A stretch of 64,000 bases of DNA, taken from assembly GCA_910574255.1 (NCBI GenBank), contig CAJTAK010000007.1:62001-126000 (forward strand). Direction: 5' to 3'. The notes under the pieces are model-generated. The model was not told where the DNA came from. It was given only the letters and a program-made list of their open reading frames with translations, and made no database searches. The DNA is from Clostridia bacterium (GTDB lineage: Bacteria; Bacillota; Clostridia; Lachnospirales; Lachnospiraceae). A program made the position numbers and the translations under genes. Shown here one piece after another: positions 54,681 to 64,000 of this stretch; position 1 is the stretch's first letter; the number at the start of each line of letters is the position of its first letter.

Positions 54681-54720
54681 AAAGGATGCCGTGTTTTACT
54701 GTCGTAACACGTACATCCTC
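54681..54720 (-). terminator. Terminator between recN and spoIVB
   Basis: Minus strand GGATGTACGTGTT pairs with AACACGGCATCC, followed by TTTTTATG. It ends the recN operon; only about 30 bases separate it from the spoIVB start. Confidence 0.75.
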
Positions 54721-54773
54721 TTTTAGTATGTGAAATATGAATTCAGCTAGACTAGTATAATGTTTCCAAATAT

Positions 54774-56462
54774 TTATCTTATTTTTTCTTTTTTGTCTTT
54801 GGCCAATTTTTTCATTTCCTCTGCATTTTTCATTACTGTATCGGTAATTTCAGCCCCGCCCAGAATCCGTGCCAGCTCTTCAATGGCTTCTGCGTCAGCC
54901 AGCTTTCGAATCCGGGTTTTAGTCTCTCCCTTTTCAACCATTTTTTCAATGCGGTAATGGCTGTCCGCCATTGCAGCTATCTGGGCCAGATGGGTAATGC
55001 AGATGACCTGTCTTGTCTTCCCTATCAGCATCATTTTTTCCGAAACCTTCTGGGCGGTCCTGCCGCTGATTCCCACGTCAATCTCATCAAAAATCACTGC
55101 GTCAATCTCATCTTTGTCCGCCAGCACAGTCTTAATGGCCAGCATTATCCGGGACAGTTCACCTCCGGAAGCAATCTTCATCAGAGGACGTAAAGGTTCT
55201 CCGGGATTCACCGAGATCAGAAACTCCGCATCATCTGTCCCAAGGGCCGTGTAGCCCGGCAAAATCTCAAACTGCATCTCAAAACGCACATCCAGAAAAT
55301 TCAGATCCACCAGATGCTCTCGAATCTCCTGACAGAGCCTTTCTGCACAAGATTTACGGATTTTTGACACCTGCCTGCAAAGGGCCGACAATTGCTCTTG
55401 TGTATCTTCTATTTCCTGCTCAAGCTTCAGAAGATAAGCATCATAATCCAGCAGCTTCTCTAACTGCTCCTGGGCATCCTTCTGCCATGCAAGCACCTGC
55501 TCCAAAGTTTTCCCATATTTTGCTTTTAGCTGATTCAGAAGGTTCAGCCTCTCCTCTGTCTCGTAAAAGGTTTCCTCAGAAAATTCCAGAGAGGTCAGGT
55601 ACTCGGCCATATCTCGGTTAAAGTCATTTAAAAGTCCGTCAATATCCGATAACTGCTCCAAAAGGGGTGCCATATCTTCATCATAGGAAGCAACACTTTG
55701 CAGTTCTCTTAAAGCTCGGCCAATGGCACTTCCTGCTGCCTGCGGATCCTCATAGCCGGTAATGCCGTAGGCCGCCCCGACCGCTTCCATAATCTTCCTT
55801 CCATGGGTCATACGTCTGTACTGCTGCTCAAGCTCCTCATCCTCACCGAGAACAATTCCTGCCTTTTCAATCTCATCCAACTGAAATTCCAGAAGGGAAA
55901 TCTCACGAAGGCGGCTTTCTTCGTCAAGCTTCGCCTCCTTCTGCTTTTCTGTCAGTTCTCGCCAGAGCCCATACAGTGCAGCCAGTTCTTCCTTCTTGTT
56001 TCCCAATTTATCCTTGGCAAACTCATCCAGAATTTCCAGATGCTTCTTTTTCCGGAGCAGAGACTGGTGCTCATGCTGACCATGAATATCAATTAGAACA
56101 GATGCTGTTTCCTTTAACTGGCTCAAAGGAACAGTTTCTCCGTTTATCTTATTCATGCTCCGTTTATCCAAAATTTTTCTGGAAATAATTACCTGATCAT
56201 CTTCCGGAACAACACCAAGCTCCAGAAGACGCTTTTGCTGACTGTCCCGAGACACTTGAAAAACCAGCTCCACCAATCCATAGTCAGCCCCCTCGCGCAA
56301 CAGCTCCCGGGATACCTTATCGCCCAAGGCCAGCCCCACAGAACCTATGACAATAGACTTTCCTGCTCCTGTCTCTCCGGTGAGGATGTTCAGTCCCTCC
56401 GAAAAATCAATCTCCGCCTCATCAATAAGAGCCAGATTCTTTACATGTAAATGCGTTAACAT
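54774..56462 (-). CDS. recN: DNA repair protein RecN
   Basis: 562 residues, SMC-like: Walker A GETGAGKSIVIGSV, long coiled coils (about 150-370), then SGGELSRIMLAIKTVLAD and Walker B AVIFDEIDVGISG. Acts in double-strand-break repair. 30 bases after argR, the typical clostridial neighbourhood. Confidence 0.97.
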   Translation of the reverse strand: MLTHLHVKNLALIDEAEIDFSEGLNILTGETGAGKSIVIGSVGLALGDKVSRELLREGADYGLVELVFQVSRDSQQKRLLELGVVPEDDQVIISRKILDKRSMNKINGETVPLSQLKETASVLIDIHGQHEHQSLLRKKKHLEILDEFAKDKLGNKKEELAALYGLWRELTEKQKEAKLDEESRLREISLLEFQLDEIEKAGIVLGEDEELEQQYRRMTHGRKIMEAVGAAYGITGYEDPQAAGSAIGRALRELQSVASYDEDMAPLLEQLSDIDGLLNDFNRDMAEYLTSLEFSEETFYETEERLNLLNQLKAKYGKTLEQVLAWQKDAQEQLEKLLDYDAYLLKLEQEIEDTQEQLSALCRQVSKIRKSCAERLCQEIREHLVDLNFLDVRFEMQFEILPGYTALGTDDAEFLISVNPGEPLRPLMKIASGGELSRIMLAIKTVLADKDEIDAVIFDEIDVGISGRTAQKVSEKMMLIGKTRQVICITHLAQIAAMADSHYRIEKMVEKGETKTRIRKLADAEAIEELARILGGAEITDTVMKNAEEMKKLAKDKKEKIR

Positions 56463-56492
56463 AAATTCTCCTATTCCAATTCCCCAATATCT

Positions 56493-56945
56493 CTACGGCT
56501 CCCGTGCCATTTTCCGCAGCTTGTCCATCAGAAGTACTGTATCCTCCACCGTACGGACTGCACAGAATACAGTGTCATCTCCGGCAATGCATCCGACTAT
56601 CTCCGGCCAGTGCAACGCATCCAGTGCGGCGCCTACAGCCATAGCCATTCCGGCCACCGTCTTGATAACTAAAATATTCTGAGCCATATCCGCAGATATA
56701 AAGCCCTCCCGCAGTATTCCTATGTATTTTTCTCCCATCTGCTGACTGTGCTCCTGTACCACCACATAGCGCTGCCGGCCGCTCAGTGTCATTTTTGTAA
56801 GCTTCAGCTCCCGGATGTCTCTGGATACAGTAGCCTGAGTTACCTGAAATCCGGCCTCGTTTAATTTTTCTGCCAGATCCTCCTGGGTCTCTATGGCATA
56901 CTGGCCAATCAGTTCAATAATTTTTGCATGCCGTTCCCGTTTCAT
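56493..56945 (-). CDS. argR: Arginine repressor ArgR
   Basis: 150 residues from the ATG at 56945 (AGGAGAG upstream); a longer in-frame start at 57053 lies inside nadK. Winged helix (IIELIGQYAIETQEDLAEKL, QATVSRDIRELKLTKM) followed by the hexamerisation/arginine-binding domain (CIAGDDTVFCAVRTVEDT). Represses arginine biosynthesis. Confidence 0.96.
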   Translation of the reverse strand: MKRERHAKIIELIGQYAIETQEDLAEKLNEAGFQVTQATVSRDIRELKLTKMTLSGRQRYVVVQEHSQQMGEKYIGILREGFISADMAQNILVIKTVAGMAMAVGAALDALHWPEIVGCIAGDDTVFCAVRTVEDTVLLMDKLRKMAREP

Positions 56946-57042
56946 AATAATCTCTCCTATTTTTAGTTCCGCAATACCCTTCCAGCACCATCTATACAGA
57001 ACAATTCCCTGCCGCAAAAAACTGCGCCCGTAAATCGTTCTT

Positions 57043-57936
57043 CTAATTCCCACGCATTTTGTTGCGCAGAACCTCTAAAAAACTGATTTTGCTGATTTTT
57101 AATATGTCTGCTGTCTTTTCTGACTTCTGAATTTCCACATAGTCTCCTGTAGCTACAGGCACCAGCACTTCCCCGTCAAAGGTGACAAAGGCTTCTTCCC
57201 GTTCTGCCCTCCGCCCGGATCCCAGACGGATGGTCACACGATCCTCTCCGGACAGTACAATACTCCTTGCCGTCAGCGTGTGGGGACAGACGGGTGTCAC
57301 CACAATCATGGAGGCCATGGGAGATACAATGGGGCCGCCTGCCGATAGACTGTAGCCTGTGGAGCCTGTAGGCGTTGACACTATTATACCGTCCGCAGAG
57401 TACCGGTTCAAAAATTCCCCATTTACATAAATCTCGTAATCAATTACTCGAAGGGCTCCGGCCCTGTTTACCACAATATCATTCAATGCCAGATTATGGG
57501 CCGTCTCTTCCTTTTTTCGGAAAACGGTACCTTCCAGCATCATCCGGGGCTCCACTGTGTAAACGTCTGCCATAAGGCTGTCCATAGCATCTACCACTCC
57601 GGACTTCTCAATTTCTGCCAGATAGCCCAGATTCCCCAGATTGATGCCGAGAAGGGGAATATTTCTCTTTACAGTATCCCTTGCTGCCCGAATAAGAGTT
57701 CCGTCTCCGCCAAGAACCAGAATGCACTCCGTCCCCTCCGGAATCCAATCTGCATCCGTATACCCCAGAGGCACACTGCAATCCGTATCCCCTTTCGGCA
57801 AACCGGACTTATCCTGCTTCTGATATTCCCGAACTGTACAAAGCCTCCCATGGGCAGTCAAATAGTCATATATTCTCTTGGTTGTCTCAAGATTTCTGTC
57901 TTTTTCACTATTGGTAATAATATAAAATTGATTCAT
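57043..57936 (-). CDS. nadK: NAD kinase
   Basis: 297 residues. GGDGTLIRAARD is the catalytic motif with Asp and Gly-Gly, then NLGNLGYLAEIE, YSADGIIVSTPTGSTGYSLS. Phosphorylates NAD to NADP. The ATG lies 41 bases after tlyA. Confidence 0.96.
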   Translation of the reverse strand: MNQFYIITNSEKDRNLETTKRIYDYLTAHGRLCTVREYQKQDKSGLPKGDTDCSVPLGYTDADWIPEGTECILVLGGDGTLIRAARDTVKRNIPLLGINLGNLGYLAEIEKSGVVDAMDSLMADVYTVEPRMMLEGTVFRKKEETAHNLALNDIVVNRAGALRVIDYEIYVNGEFLNRYSADGIIVSTPTGSTGYSLSAGGPIVSPMASMIVVTPVCPHTLTARSIVLSGEDRVTIRLGSGRRAEREEAFVTFDGEVLVPVATGDYVEIQKSEKTADILKISKISFLEVLRNKMRGN

Positions 57937-57977
57937 AAGTCTTTTCCTTTAAAGCCCTTCAACCCGAGAAGTCATAT

Positions 57978-58790
57978 CTATGTGAGGGCCATATGCGCCC
58001 CATTGACCACATCCTCCGGCCGGATATGCTCCGGACAGCCCCAAGGGTTCTCCTCTCTCCCTGTCTTTTTCAAATGGAGCAGATACTCAATATTTCCTTC
58101 CGGCCCCCGAACCGGAGAAAAATCCAGATTCAACACTTCATAGCCGATGGAGCAGGCATAGAAAATCACATGCTCGATGACCTCCAGGTGTGTCTCCTTC
58201 TCCCTGACAACACCCTTTTTCCCTACCTTTTCTCTGCCGGCCTCAAACTGAGGCTTAATAAGAGCCGCCACCTGTCCCTCCTCTGTAAGAAGCTCCCTGA
58301 CTGGCAGCAATACCTTGGTAAGAGAAATAAAGGCCACATCAATGGACGCAAAGGCCGGCGGCTCCCCCATATGCTCCGGCAGCAGATAGCGGATATTGGT
58401 TTTTTCCATACAAACTACACGCTCATCCGTCCGAAGCTTCCAGGCAAGCTGATTCGTTCCCACATCTACGGCATAAACCTTCGCCGCTCCATTTTGCAGC
58501 ATGCAGTCTGTAAAACCGCCTGTGGAAGACCCCACATCCATGCAGATCTTCCCCTCCAAAGACAGTTCAAAGCTTTTCATGGCCTTTTCAAGCTTTAAGC
58601 CGCCCCTGCTCACATAAGGCAGCTTCTGGCCCCGAACCTCGATCTTGGCCTTCTCATCAAACATAGAGCCGGCTTTATCCTCTCTCTGCCCATTCACAAA
58701 GACATTTCCTGCCATAATCACTGCCTTTGCCTTCTCCCTGGATTCCGACAGGCCCTGGGAAACAAGCAGTACATCTAGTCTCGTTTTCAT
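57978..58790 (-). CDS. tlyA: TlyA-family rRNA 2'-O-methyltransferase
   Basis: 270 residues. S4 domain (about 1-62: RLDVLLVSQGLSESREKAKA) then a FtsJ-like methyltransferase with DVGSSTGGFTDCML and the Lys in LIKPQFEAGREKVGKKG. In other bacteria TlyA methylates 16S and 23S rRNA. Nine bases after dxs. Confidence 0.94.
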   Translation of the reverse strand: MKTRLDVLLVSQGLSESREKAKAVIMAGNVFVNGQREDKAGSMFDEKAKIEVRGQKLPYVSRGGLKLEKAMKSFELSLEGKICMDVGSSTGGFTDCMLQNGAAKVYAVDVGTNQLAWKLRTDERVVCMEKTNIRYLLPEHMGEPPAFASIDVAFISLTKVLLPVRELLTEEGQVAALIKPQFEAGREKVGKKGVVREKETHLEVIEHVIFYACSIGYEVLNLDFSPVRGPEGNIEYLLHLKKTGREENPWGCPEHIRPEDVVNGAHMALT

Positions 58791-58799
58791 AGCCTCTCC

Positions 58800-60668
58800 T
58801 TACATCTGTCCCACATAGGCAGTAATCACCTGCTTTGCAATGGTTTCAGTATCCAGCCCCACTTCTTTATAAAGCAAAGATACATTTCCATGCTCCACAT
58901 ATTCATCGGGAATGGATATATTCAATACATGAACCGAAAAGCCCCTGTCTGTTACATAGTCCAGCACCTTTTCCCCGTAACCGCCGCTTCTTACATTCTC
59001 TTCCATGGTCACAAACAGGCCGTGTGTTTTTGCCAGCATGCACAGGCATTCTGTATCAATAGGCTTTACAAAACGGCCATTCACCAACGTACAGTTATAG
59101 CCGGCATCCTTTAGAATTCCCCTTACCTGCTCTGCCGCCTTTACCATGCTGCCAACAGCCAGAAGAGCAATATCTGCCTCCTCATAGAGAACCTCACTTT
59201 TCCCAAAGACCACAGGCGGACGGAAATCCTTAAGTCCGTCATAAGCCTCCCCTCTGGGATAGCGCAGAGCTATGGGGCCCTCAAAATTGACGGCATATTT
59301 CAGCATATCGGAAAGCTCCCATTTATTCTTTGGAGCCATAATTGTCATATTGGGAATACTGGAAAGATAGGACAGATCAAAGATTCCCTGGTGGGTCTCC
59401 CCGTCGCTGCCTACCAGCCCTGCCCGATCAACGGCAAATACCACATGAAGATTCTGAATACATACATCATGGAGAATCTGATCATAGGCTCTCTGCAAGA
59501 AGGAGGAATACACTGCCACAATAGGCTTCAAGCCTCCTGCTGCCAGTCCGGCCGCAAAGGTCACTGCATGCTGCTCCGCAATTCCCACGTCAAAGAAACG
59601 ATCCGGAAACATATTTTTAAACCGCTTAAGTCCCGTTCCGTCAGGCATGGCTGCCGTGATTGCCACCACCTTCTCATCCCGATCTCCCATTTTCCGCATA
59701 ACCGTAGAAAAGATATCCGTATAGTTTGCCTTTGTGCGCTTATGGCTTGGAAGCCCTGTGGCAATCTCAAAGGGCTCCGCCCCGTGGAACCGGGCAGGAT
59801 GGCGCTCTGCCGGAGCATAGCCCCTGCCCTTCTGGGTCTTCACATGAATCAGCACCGCATGGCGCATTCGCCTGGCGTCATTGAAGGTGCGGATTATTTG
59901 CTCGATGTTATGACCGTCCACCGGGCCTAAGTAAGTGATTCCCATATTTTCAAAGAGCATGCCCGGAATCACCAGCTGCTTTAAACCATTCTTCGTCTTC
60001 TTCAGCTGCCGGACCAGACTTTCTCCGTAAACGGGAATTCGTTCCAGCGTATTCTGCAGTCCTTCCTTAAATCCGGTGTACGCCTCCGCTGTACGCAGCC
60101 CATTGAGATACTGAGACATACCGCCCACATTCTCTGCAATGGACATCTGATTATCATTCAATACAATAATAAAATTACTTTTTAACTGGGAGGCATTGTT
60201 AAGGGCTTCATAGGCCATTCCTCCTGTGAGAGCTCCGTCCCCAATGACAGAGAGCACCGACTCTACGCCCCCCTGCAGGTCCCTGGCCTTTACCAGACCA
60301 ATCCCTGCCGAGATGGAAGTAGAGCTGTGTCCAGTATCAAAACAGTCGCATTCGCTCTCCTTCCGCTTAGGAAAACCGCTCATGCCGCCGTATTTGCGCA
60401 ACTCATCAAAACCGGCCTTCCGCCCGGTGAGCAGCTTGTGTGTGTATGCCTGATGGCCTACATCCCACACCACCTTATCTTTTGGAAAATCAAAAGCCAG
60501 ATGCATGGCTATGGTCAGCTCAACCACCCCCAGATTGGAGGCCAGATGACCGCCGCTTACGCTGATTTTCTCAATCAGAAATTCCCGAATCTCCTCCGCC
60601 AGAAGATTCCATTCGTACTTTTCCAGCTTTTTGATATCATTTACCTGATTAATCTTCTCCAGTGCCAT
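58800..60668 (-). CDS. dxs: 1-deoxy-D-xylulose-5-phosphate synthase
   Basis: 622 residues. Thiamine-diphosphate site GDGALTGGMAYEALNNASQL with N at the expected place, plus FDTGHSSTSISAGIGL and the pyrimidine-domain DVGIAEQHAVTFAAGLA. First step of the MEP isoprenoid route. Cotranscribed with ispA, which uses the products. Confidence 0.97.
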   Translation of the reverse strand: MALEKINQVNDIKKLEKYEWNLLAEEIREFLIEKISVSGGHLASNLGVVELTIAMHLAFDFPKDKVVWDVGHQAYTHKLLTGRKAGFDELRKYGGMSGFPKRKESECDCFDTGHSSTSISAGIGLVKARDLQGGVESVLSVIGDGALTGGMAYEALNNASQLKSNFIIVLNDNQMSIAENVGGMSQYLNGLRTAEAYTGFKEGLQNTLERIPVYGESLVRQLKKTKNGLKQLVIPGMLFENMGITYLGPVDGHNIEQIIRTFNDARRMRHAVLIHVKTQKGRGYAPAERHPARFHGAEPFEIATGLPSHKRTKANYTDIFSTVMRKMGDRDEKVVAITAAMPDGTGLKRFKNMFPDRFFDVGIAEQHAVTFAAGLAAGGLKPIVAVYSSFLQRAYDQILHDVCIQNLHVVFAVDRAGLVGSDGETHQGIFDLSYLSSIPNMTIMAPKNKWELSDMLKYAVNFEGPIALRYPRGEAYDGLKDFRPPVVFGKSEVLYEEADIALLAVGSMVKAAEQVRGILKDAGYNCTLVNGRFVKPIDTECLCMLAKTHGLFVTMEENVRSGGYGEKVLDYVTDRGFSVHVLNISIPDEYVEHGNVSLLYKEVGLDTETIAKQVITAYVGQM

Positions 60669-60700
60669 AATCTTTCTTCTTATCTTAATTATTTGTGTTT

Positions 60701-61585
60701 TTATTTTTCCCTGGTAATCAGCATGGTTATGAGCTCTTCCAAAAATGGATTCTTATGTTCCAGCGAACACAGTGTGGCAAGGGCACGCTGAGAGATCGCC
60801 TCTACATCCCGCTTTGCCTTATCCAGGCCTTCCAGTGTTACATAAGTGGTCTTTTGATTCTTCTCATCGCTGTGGATGGGCTTTCCCAACATCTCCAGGG
60901 TGCTGGTCACATCCAGAATGTCATCCTGTATCTGAAAGGCTAGTCCCACATCCTCTGCTGTCTTCCGTATCTTCTCTGTCTCTTCCTTTGAAGCTCCTGC
61001 CAGAACTGCCCCGATCATCATGGAGCATTCAATAAGCGCACTTGTTTTCAGGCGGTAGATAAAATCAAGCTTGTCCCTGGAAATATCCTGTCCCTCAGAC
61101 TCCACATCCACCACCTGGCCGCCAATCATGCCATAGACGCCTGCCTTTGCCCCTAAAATCTGTATAGCCTTTGCCGTTCTCTCACTCAATTCCAGAGAAA
61201 GAGCCCCTGCCGCCGTCTCAAAAGCATAATTCAAAAGGGCATCTCCTGCCAGAATCCCCATAGCCTCTCCATAAACAGCATGGGTTGTCTTCCGGCCCCT
61301 GCGGTATTCGTCGTTGTCCATAGCCGGCAGATCATCATGAACAAGAGAATAGGTATGAATCATCTCAATAGCTGCCATAAAGGGGAATATCACCTTTCCC
61401 TCCCCTCCGAACATCCTGTAGGTCTCCAGCATCAGCATGGGGCGCAGGCGCTTGCCCCCCGCCGTCACACTGTAATTCATAGCTTCCAGAACGGTTTTCT
61501 GAAAGCCAGTTTCTTCCGGAAGATATGTTTTTAAAAGCTCATCAATCTCGGCAGCTTTCTTCCCCACTTCCTCTTTAAAACTCAT
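60701..61585 (-). CDS. ispA: Farnesyl (polyprenyl) diphosphate synthase
   Basis: 294 residues. First aspartate-rich motif DDLPAMDNDEYRRGR and second QIQDDILDVTST. Makes farnesyl or geranylgeranyl diphosphate for undecaprenol synthesis. Start overlaps xseB by 11 bases. Confidence 0.95.
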   Translation of the reverse strand: MSFKEEVGKKAAEIDELLKTYLPEETGFQKTVLEAMNYSVTAGGKRLRPMLMLETYRMFGGEGKVIFPFMAAIEMIHTYSLVHDDLPAMDNDEYRRGRKTTHAVYGEAMGILAGDALLNYAFETAAGALSLELSERTAKAIQILGAKAGVYGMIGGQVVDVESEGQDISRDKLDFIYRLKTSALIECSMMIGAVLAGASKEETEKIRKTAEDVGLAFQIQDDILDVTSTLEMLGKPIHSDEKNQKTTYVTLEGLDKAKRDVEAISQRALATLCSLEHKNPFLEELITMLITREK

Positions 61586-61793
61586 CCAGCGTTCCCTCCT
61601 CGCTCAGCACCAGCATCTTTTTTTCTACCTTGTCCAGCTTTTCGTTGCAGTATTTCAAAAGCTTCGCTCCTTCTGCATATACTTGAAAGGATTCCTCCAA
61701 AGCTGTGTCCCGATCCGAAAGCTTCTCCAGCATCTGATCCAGCTCCGCAAATGCTTCCTCCAATGTCTTTTCCTGATTTTCCATCTGATCCAT
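61575..61793 (-). CDS. xseB: Exodeoxyribonuclease VII small subunit
   Basis: 72 residues from the ATG at 61793 (AGAGG upstream; 61799 and 61826 are alternatives). LEEAFAELDQMLEKLSDRDT and EESFQVYAEGAKLLKYCNEK are the XseB coiled hairpin. Works with XseA on single-stranded DNA. Confidence 0.93.
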   Translation of the reverse strand: MDQMENQEKTLEEAFAELDQMLEKLSDRDTALEESFQVYAEGAKLLKYCNEKLDKVEKKMLVLSEEGTLDEF

Positions 61794-61882
61794 ATCCATA
61801 AACCTCTCGTCTCTGCTCTGCAGCATTTCTTCGTCCGCAGGTGCACCTTTATCACTTGCTTATACTTATAGCTTTCCCTGAT

Positions 61883-63133
61883 TCATTCCCCTTCCGGCTG
61901 AACAGGCTTCTCCTTGCAGGGTAATCCCTGCCTCTGCACCCTCCGGCACTCCTTCACCCTGGCAGTGTAAATACCGTCCGTTACATGGATCCGCAGCATA
62001 TCACCTGGTCCGGCCTGCCGGATACTGGTAACTGCCCGTCCATCTGGGCCTTCTGTATAGGAATACCCCTGCTGAAGCTTTAACAGCGGGGAAAGTCCAT
62101 GAAACCGTTCAATATACAGGGCAAGCTGATTCTTCCGCTCATTCAGCTTCTCCCCCATGGCCTGGTCCAACTGATTCTGCAGCTCCAATGCCTGCATTCG
62201 CTTTTCGTAAAGCTGCTGTCTTGGACCTGCCTGCAGCAATCGACTCCGCAATTCTATAAGACGGCCCCGATACTGCTCCAGGCGATAATTCAATGTCTGA
62301 GCAAAGCGCTGACGATACACCTTCATCCGTTCCGTCAGTTCCCTTACATCCGCTACCGCCAGCTCTGCCGCCGCAGAAGGGGTAGGAGCCCGCAAATCTG
62401 CCACAAAATCCGCAATGGTTGTATCCGTCTCATGACCCACTGCAGAGATTACCGGGGTCTGGCATTCAAAAATAGCCCTGGCCACTTTTTCCTCATTAAA
62501 GGCCCGGAGATCCTCTATAGAGCCTCCGCCCCGGCCTACAATCATTACATCCACGCCCAGACGATCCAGCGCCTCGATTCCCCTGACAATGCTGTCCGCC
62601 GCACCCTCCCCCTGTACCAGGGAAGGATAAAGAATCAACTGCACATAGGGATTCCTCCGGGATGCAATGTTGCGGATATCCTGAACGGCCGCCCCCGTAG
62701 GCGCAGTCACAATTCCAAGGCGGCGGACATAAGCAGGAATCGGCTGCTTATACTCCTTTGCAAACATCCCCATCTCTTCAAGCTCCCGCTTCAGCTTTTC
62801 AAACTCCTCGTAGAGACGTCCAGTCCCCTCCAGAAGAATCTCCTTTGCGTAAAGCTGGTAGCTTCCTGTCCGCTCATACACATTGATGCTGCCTAAGACA
62901 GTCACATGCTGCCCTTCTTTCATGGAAAAGGCCAGCCCCTTGCGCTGCCCTGCAAACATCACACAGGACAGAGTGCCGCTTTCATCCTTCAGAGAAAAAT
63001 AAATATGACCGGAGGTATGATATTTGCAGTTGGATACCTCGCCCTTAACATAAATGCGGCTGAGCAGAAAATCCTGAGAAAACATATTTTTAATATAACT
63101 GTTTACCTGGGCAACGGTGTAGGCATGCTTCAT
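61883..63133 (-). CDS. xseA: Exodeoxyribonuclease VII large subunit
   Basis: 416 residues. N-terminal OB fold ([35 protein letters not shown]), nuclease domain ([52 protein letters not shown]), then coiled region. The start overlaps nusB by four bases. Confidence 0.96.
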   Translation of the reverse strand: MKHAYTVAQVNSYIKNMFSQDFLLSRIYVKGEVSNCKYHTSGHIYFSLKDESGTLSCVMFAGQRKGLAFSMKEGQHVTVLGSINVYERTGSYQLYAKEILLEGTGRLYEEFEKLKRELEEMGMFAKEYKQPIPAYVRRLGIVTAPTGAAVQDIRNIASRRNPYVQLILYPSLVQGEGAADSIVRGIEALDRLGVDVMIVGRGGGSIEDLRAFNEEKVARAIFECQTPVISAVGHETDTTIADFVADLRAPTPSAAAELAVADVRELTERMKVYRQRFAQTLNYRLEQYRGRLIELRSRLLQAGPRQQLYEKRMQALELQNQLDQAMGEKLNERKNQLALYIERFHGLSPLLKLQQGYSYTEGPDGRAVTSIRQAGPGDMLRIHVTDGIYTARVKECRRVQRQGLPCKEKPVQPEGE

Positions 63134-63534
63134 TCCTTTTTCCCTATTTTTCCAAGAATCCCATTGATAAAAGCAGGTGAATCATCTCCCCCGAACTTTT
63201 TGGCCAGTTCCACCGCCTCATTGATGGCCACGCCTACTGGGACATCCTCGTCAAATTCCACCTCATAGACTGCCAGGCGCAGAATAGTCAGATCCACCTT
63301 GCCCATGCGTGAGATCTTCCAGCCCTTAGCCGTCTCTTCAATCTGCTCATCAAGCTTGGGAAGCTTTTGCACAATGCAGAGATATTTTTTTTCTATATAA
63401 GCCTGATCTTCCTCTCCCAATTCTTCCATATCCGCAAAAAACAACCGGATCTGCTCCGGCATCTCCTCCGGACTGTTAAACTCAATCCGGAACAGCAGTT
63501 CAAAAATGCGTTCTCTCAATTCTCTCCGTTTCAT
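63130..63534 (-). CDS. nusB: Transcription antitermination protein NusB
   Basis: 134 residues: [20 protein letters not shown], then [21 protein letters not shown] and [20 protein letters not shown]. Helps form the rRNA antitermination complex. Starts the run to recN. Confidence 0.95.
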   Translation of the reverse strand: MKRRELRERIFELLFRIEFNSPEEMPEQIRLFFADMEELGEEDQAYIEKKYLCIVQKLPKLDEQIEETAKGWKISRMGKVDLTILRLAVYEVEFDEDVPVGVAINEAVELAKKFGGDDSPAFINGILGKIGKKE

Positions 63535-63595
63535 AATCCTGTTCTTTCCTCCTGCTCCGATGAAAGGGCTTTCAATATTATGGTACTTTAAAAGG

Positions 63596-63620
63596 AAGGG
63601 GATGTCATAAACATCCCCTT
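63596..63620 (-). terminator. Terminator after asp23
   Basis: AAGGGGATGT and ACATCCCCTT with a five-base loop; minus strand continues CCTTTTAA. Confidence 0.7.
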
Positions 63621-63697
63621 ATTCCCTCTTGCTTTATCTCCTGTATTGCAGCATTTCAATTATACTGCCTGCATCCGCCCTGATGCGGCTGAACCTA

Positions 63698-64000
63698 TTA
63701 TCTTACCTTCTCCATGTTCACGCTTGCAATGCGGATATTGACCATGGATACCTCAAGACCAGTCATGTTCTCAATGGCAGCCTTTACCTTATCCTGCACC
63801 TTCTCCGACACCTTCATAATGCTGTAGCCATACTCAATATTCAGAGCCAGATCAACATCTACGTTCCGGTCTGTCACCAGAACCTTTACACCCTTGGACA
63901 GATTCTTCATGCCAAGCCTGCTGATAAGCTCGTTGGTAATGTTGCCCGCCATAGATGCAACGCCTTCGACCTCTGTGGCAGCCAGACCTGCGATAATGGC
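63698..64000 (-). CDS. Asp23/Gls24 envelope stress protein (5' end outside window)
   Basis: The frame is open to the window edge, so at least 100 codons are seen: LAATEVEGVASMAGNITNEL, VLVTDRNVDVDLALNIEYGY and IENMTGLEVSMVNIRIASVN. Asp23-type proteins are small soluble or membrane-attached envelope stress proteins. Upstream of nusB is the common place in Clostridia. An ATG at 63952 exists but is internal. Confidence 0.92.
   Translation of the reverse strand, partial: AIIAGLAATEVEGVASMAGNITNELISRLGMKNLSKGVKVLVTDRNVDVDLALNIEYGYSIMKVSEKVQDKVKAAIENMTGLEVSMVNIRIASVNMEKVR

Overview
The window looks like the chromosome of a spore-forming clostridium, most likely a Lachnospiraceae gut anaerobe. Core genes have moderate GC. 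spo0A, spoIVB and two small spore-coat-type genes are present. The order asp23-nusB-xseA-xseB-ispA-dxs-tlyA-nadK-argR-recN-spoIVB-spo0A (about 52.4-64.0 kb) is the classic clostridial arrangement. I cannot name the species from sequence alone. Nearly all real genes are on the minus strand. No rRNA, tRNA, intact insertion sequence or CRISPR array was seen.

Layout. 0-8 kb is housekeeping: MscS-type channel (cut by the window edge), glgB, a HAD phosphatase, ligA, an RluF-type pseudouridine synthase and a D-2-hydroxyacid dehydrogenase. A family of about 51-bp hairpin repeats sits just upstream of several ribosome binding sites. 7.9-9.8 kb holds a two-gene ATPase plus TOPRIM-like pair that resembles RloA/RloB defence modules. 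11-18.4 kb looks like a dipeptide or peptidoglycan-peptide utilisation locus: DUF819 permease, transglutaminase-like protein, dipeptide epimerase, DUF5058 membrane protein plus partner, and an M20 peptidase. A 187-bp nested palindrome interrupts it. gdhA follows with a structured leader.

20.4-45.9 kb is an accessory region. It contains small DNA-binding regulators with visible operators, remnants of a heavy-metal ATPase, of GHKL and HisKA kinases, of ABC transporters and of an integrative element (truncated sigma factor), a RelE toxin broken by a frameshift beside an intact antitoxin, and a peptide-antibiotic resistance block. That block has a MacB/Bce-type ATPase and FtsX permease, a second FtsX permease ruined by deletion, two BcrA-type ABC pairs, an OmpR/histidine kinase system and a GntR regulator. 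An 11-bp-spaced direct repeat in the -35 region of three promoters ties the OmpR regulator to two of the ABC operons. 41-45.9 kb is AT-rich and carries an Mrr-like nuclease, Phd-Doc, a possible second nuclease, BrnT/BrnA and a twice-frameshifted AlbA-domain gene.

46-64 kb returns to core genome: tsf, rpsB, a DUF2142-type membrane protein (plus strand), spore-coat-like genes preceded by a long hairpin that would hide a Shine-Dalgarno sequence, glgA, spo0A, spoIVB and the recN-to-asp23 cluster. glgA and glgB, at opposite ends of the window, together make glycogen.
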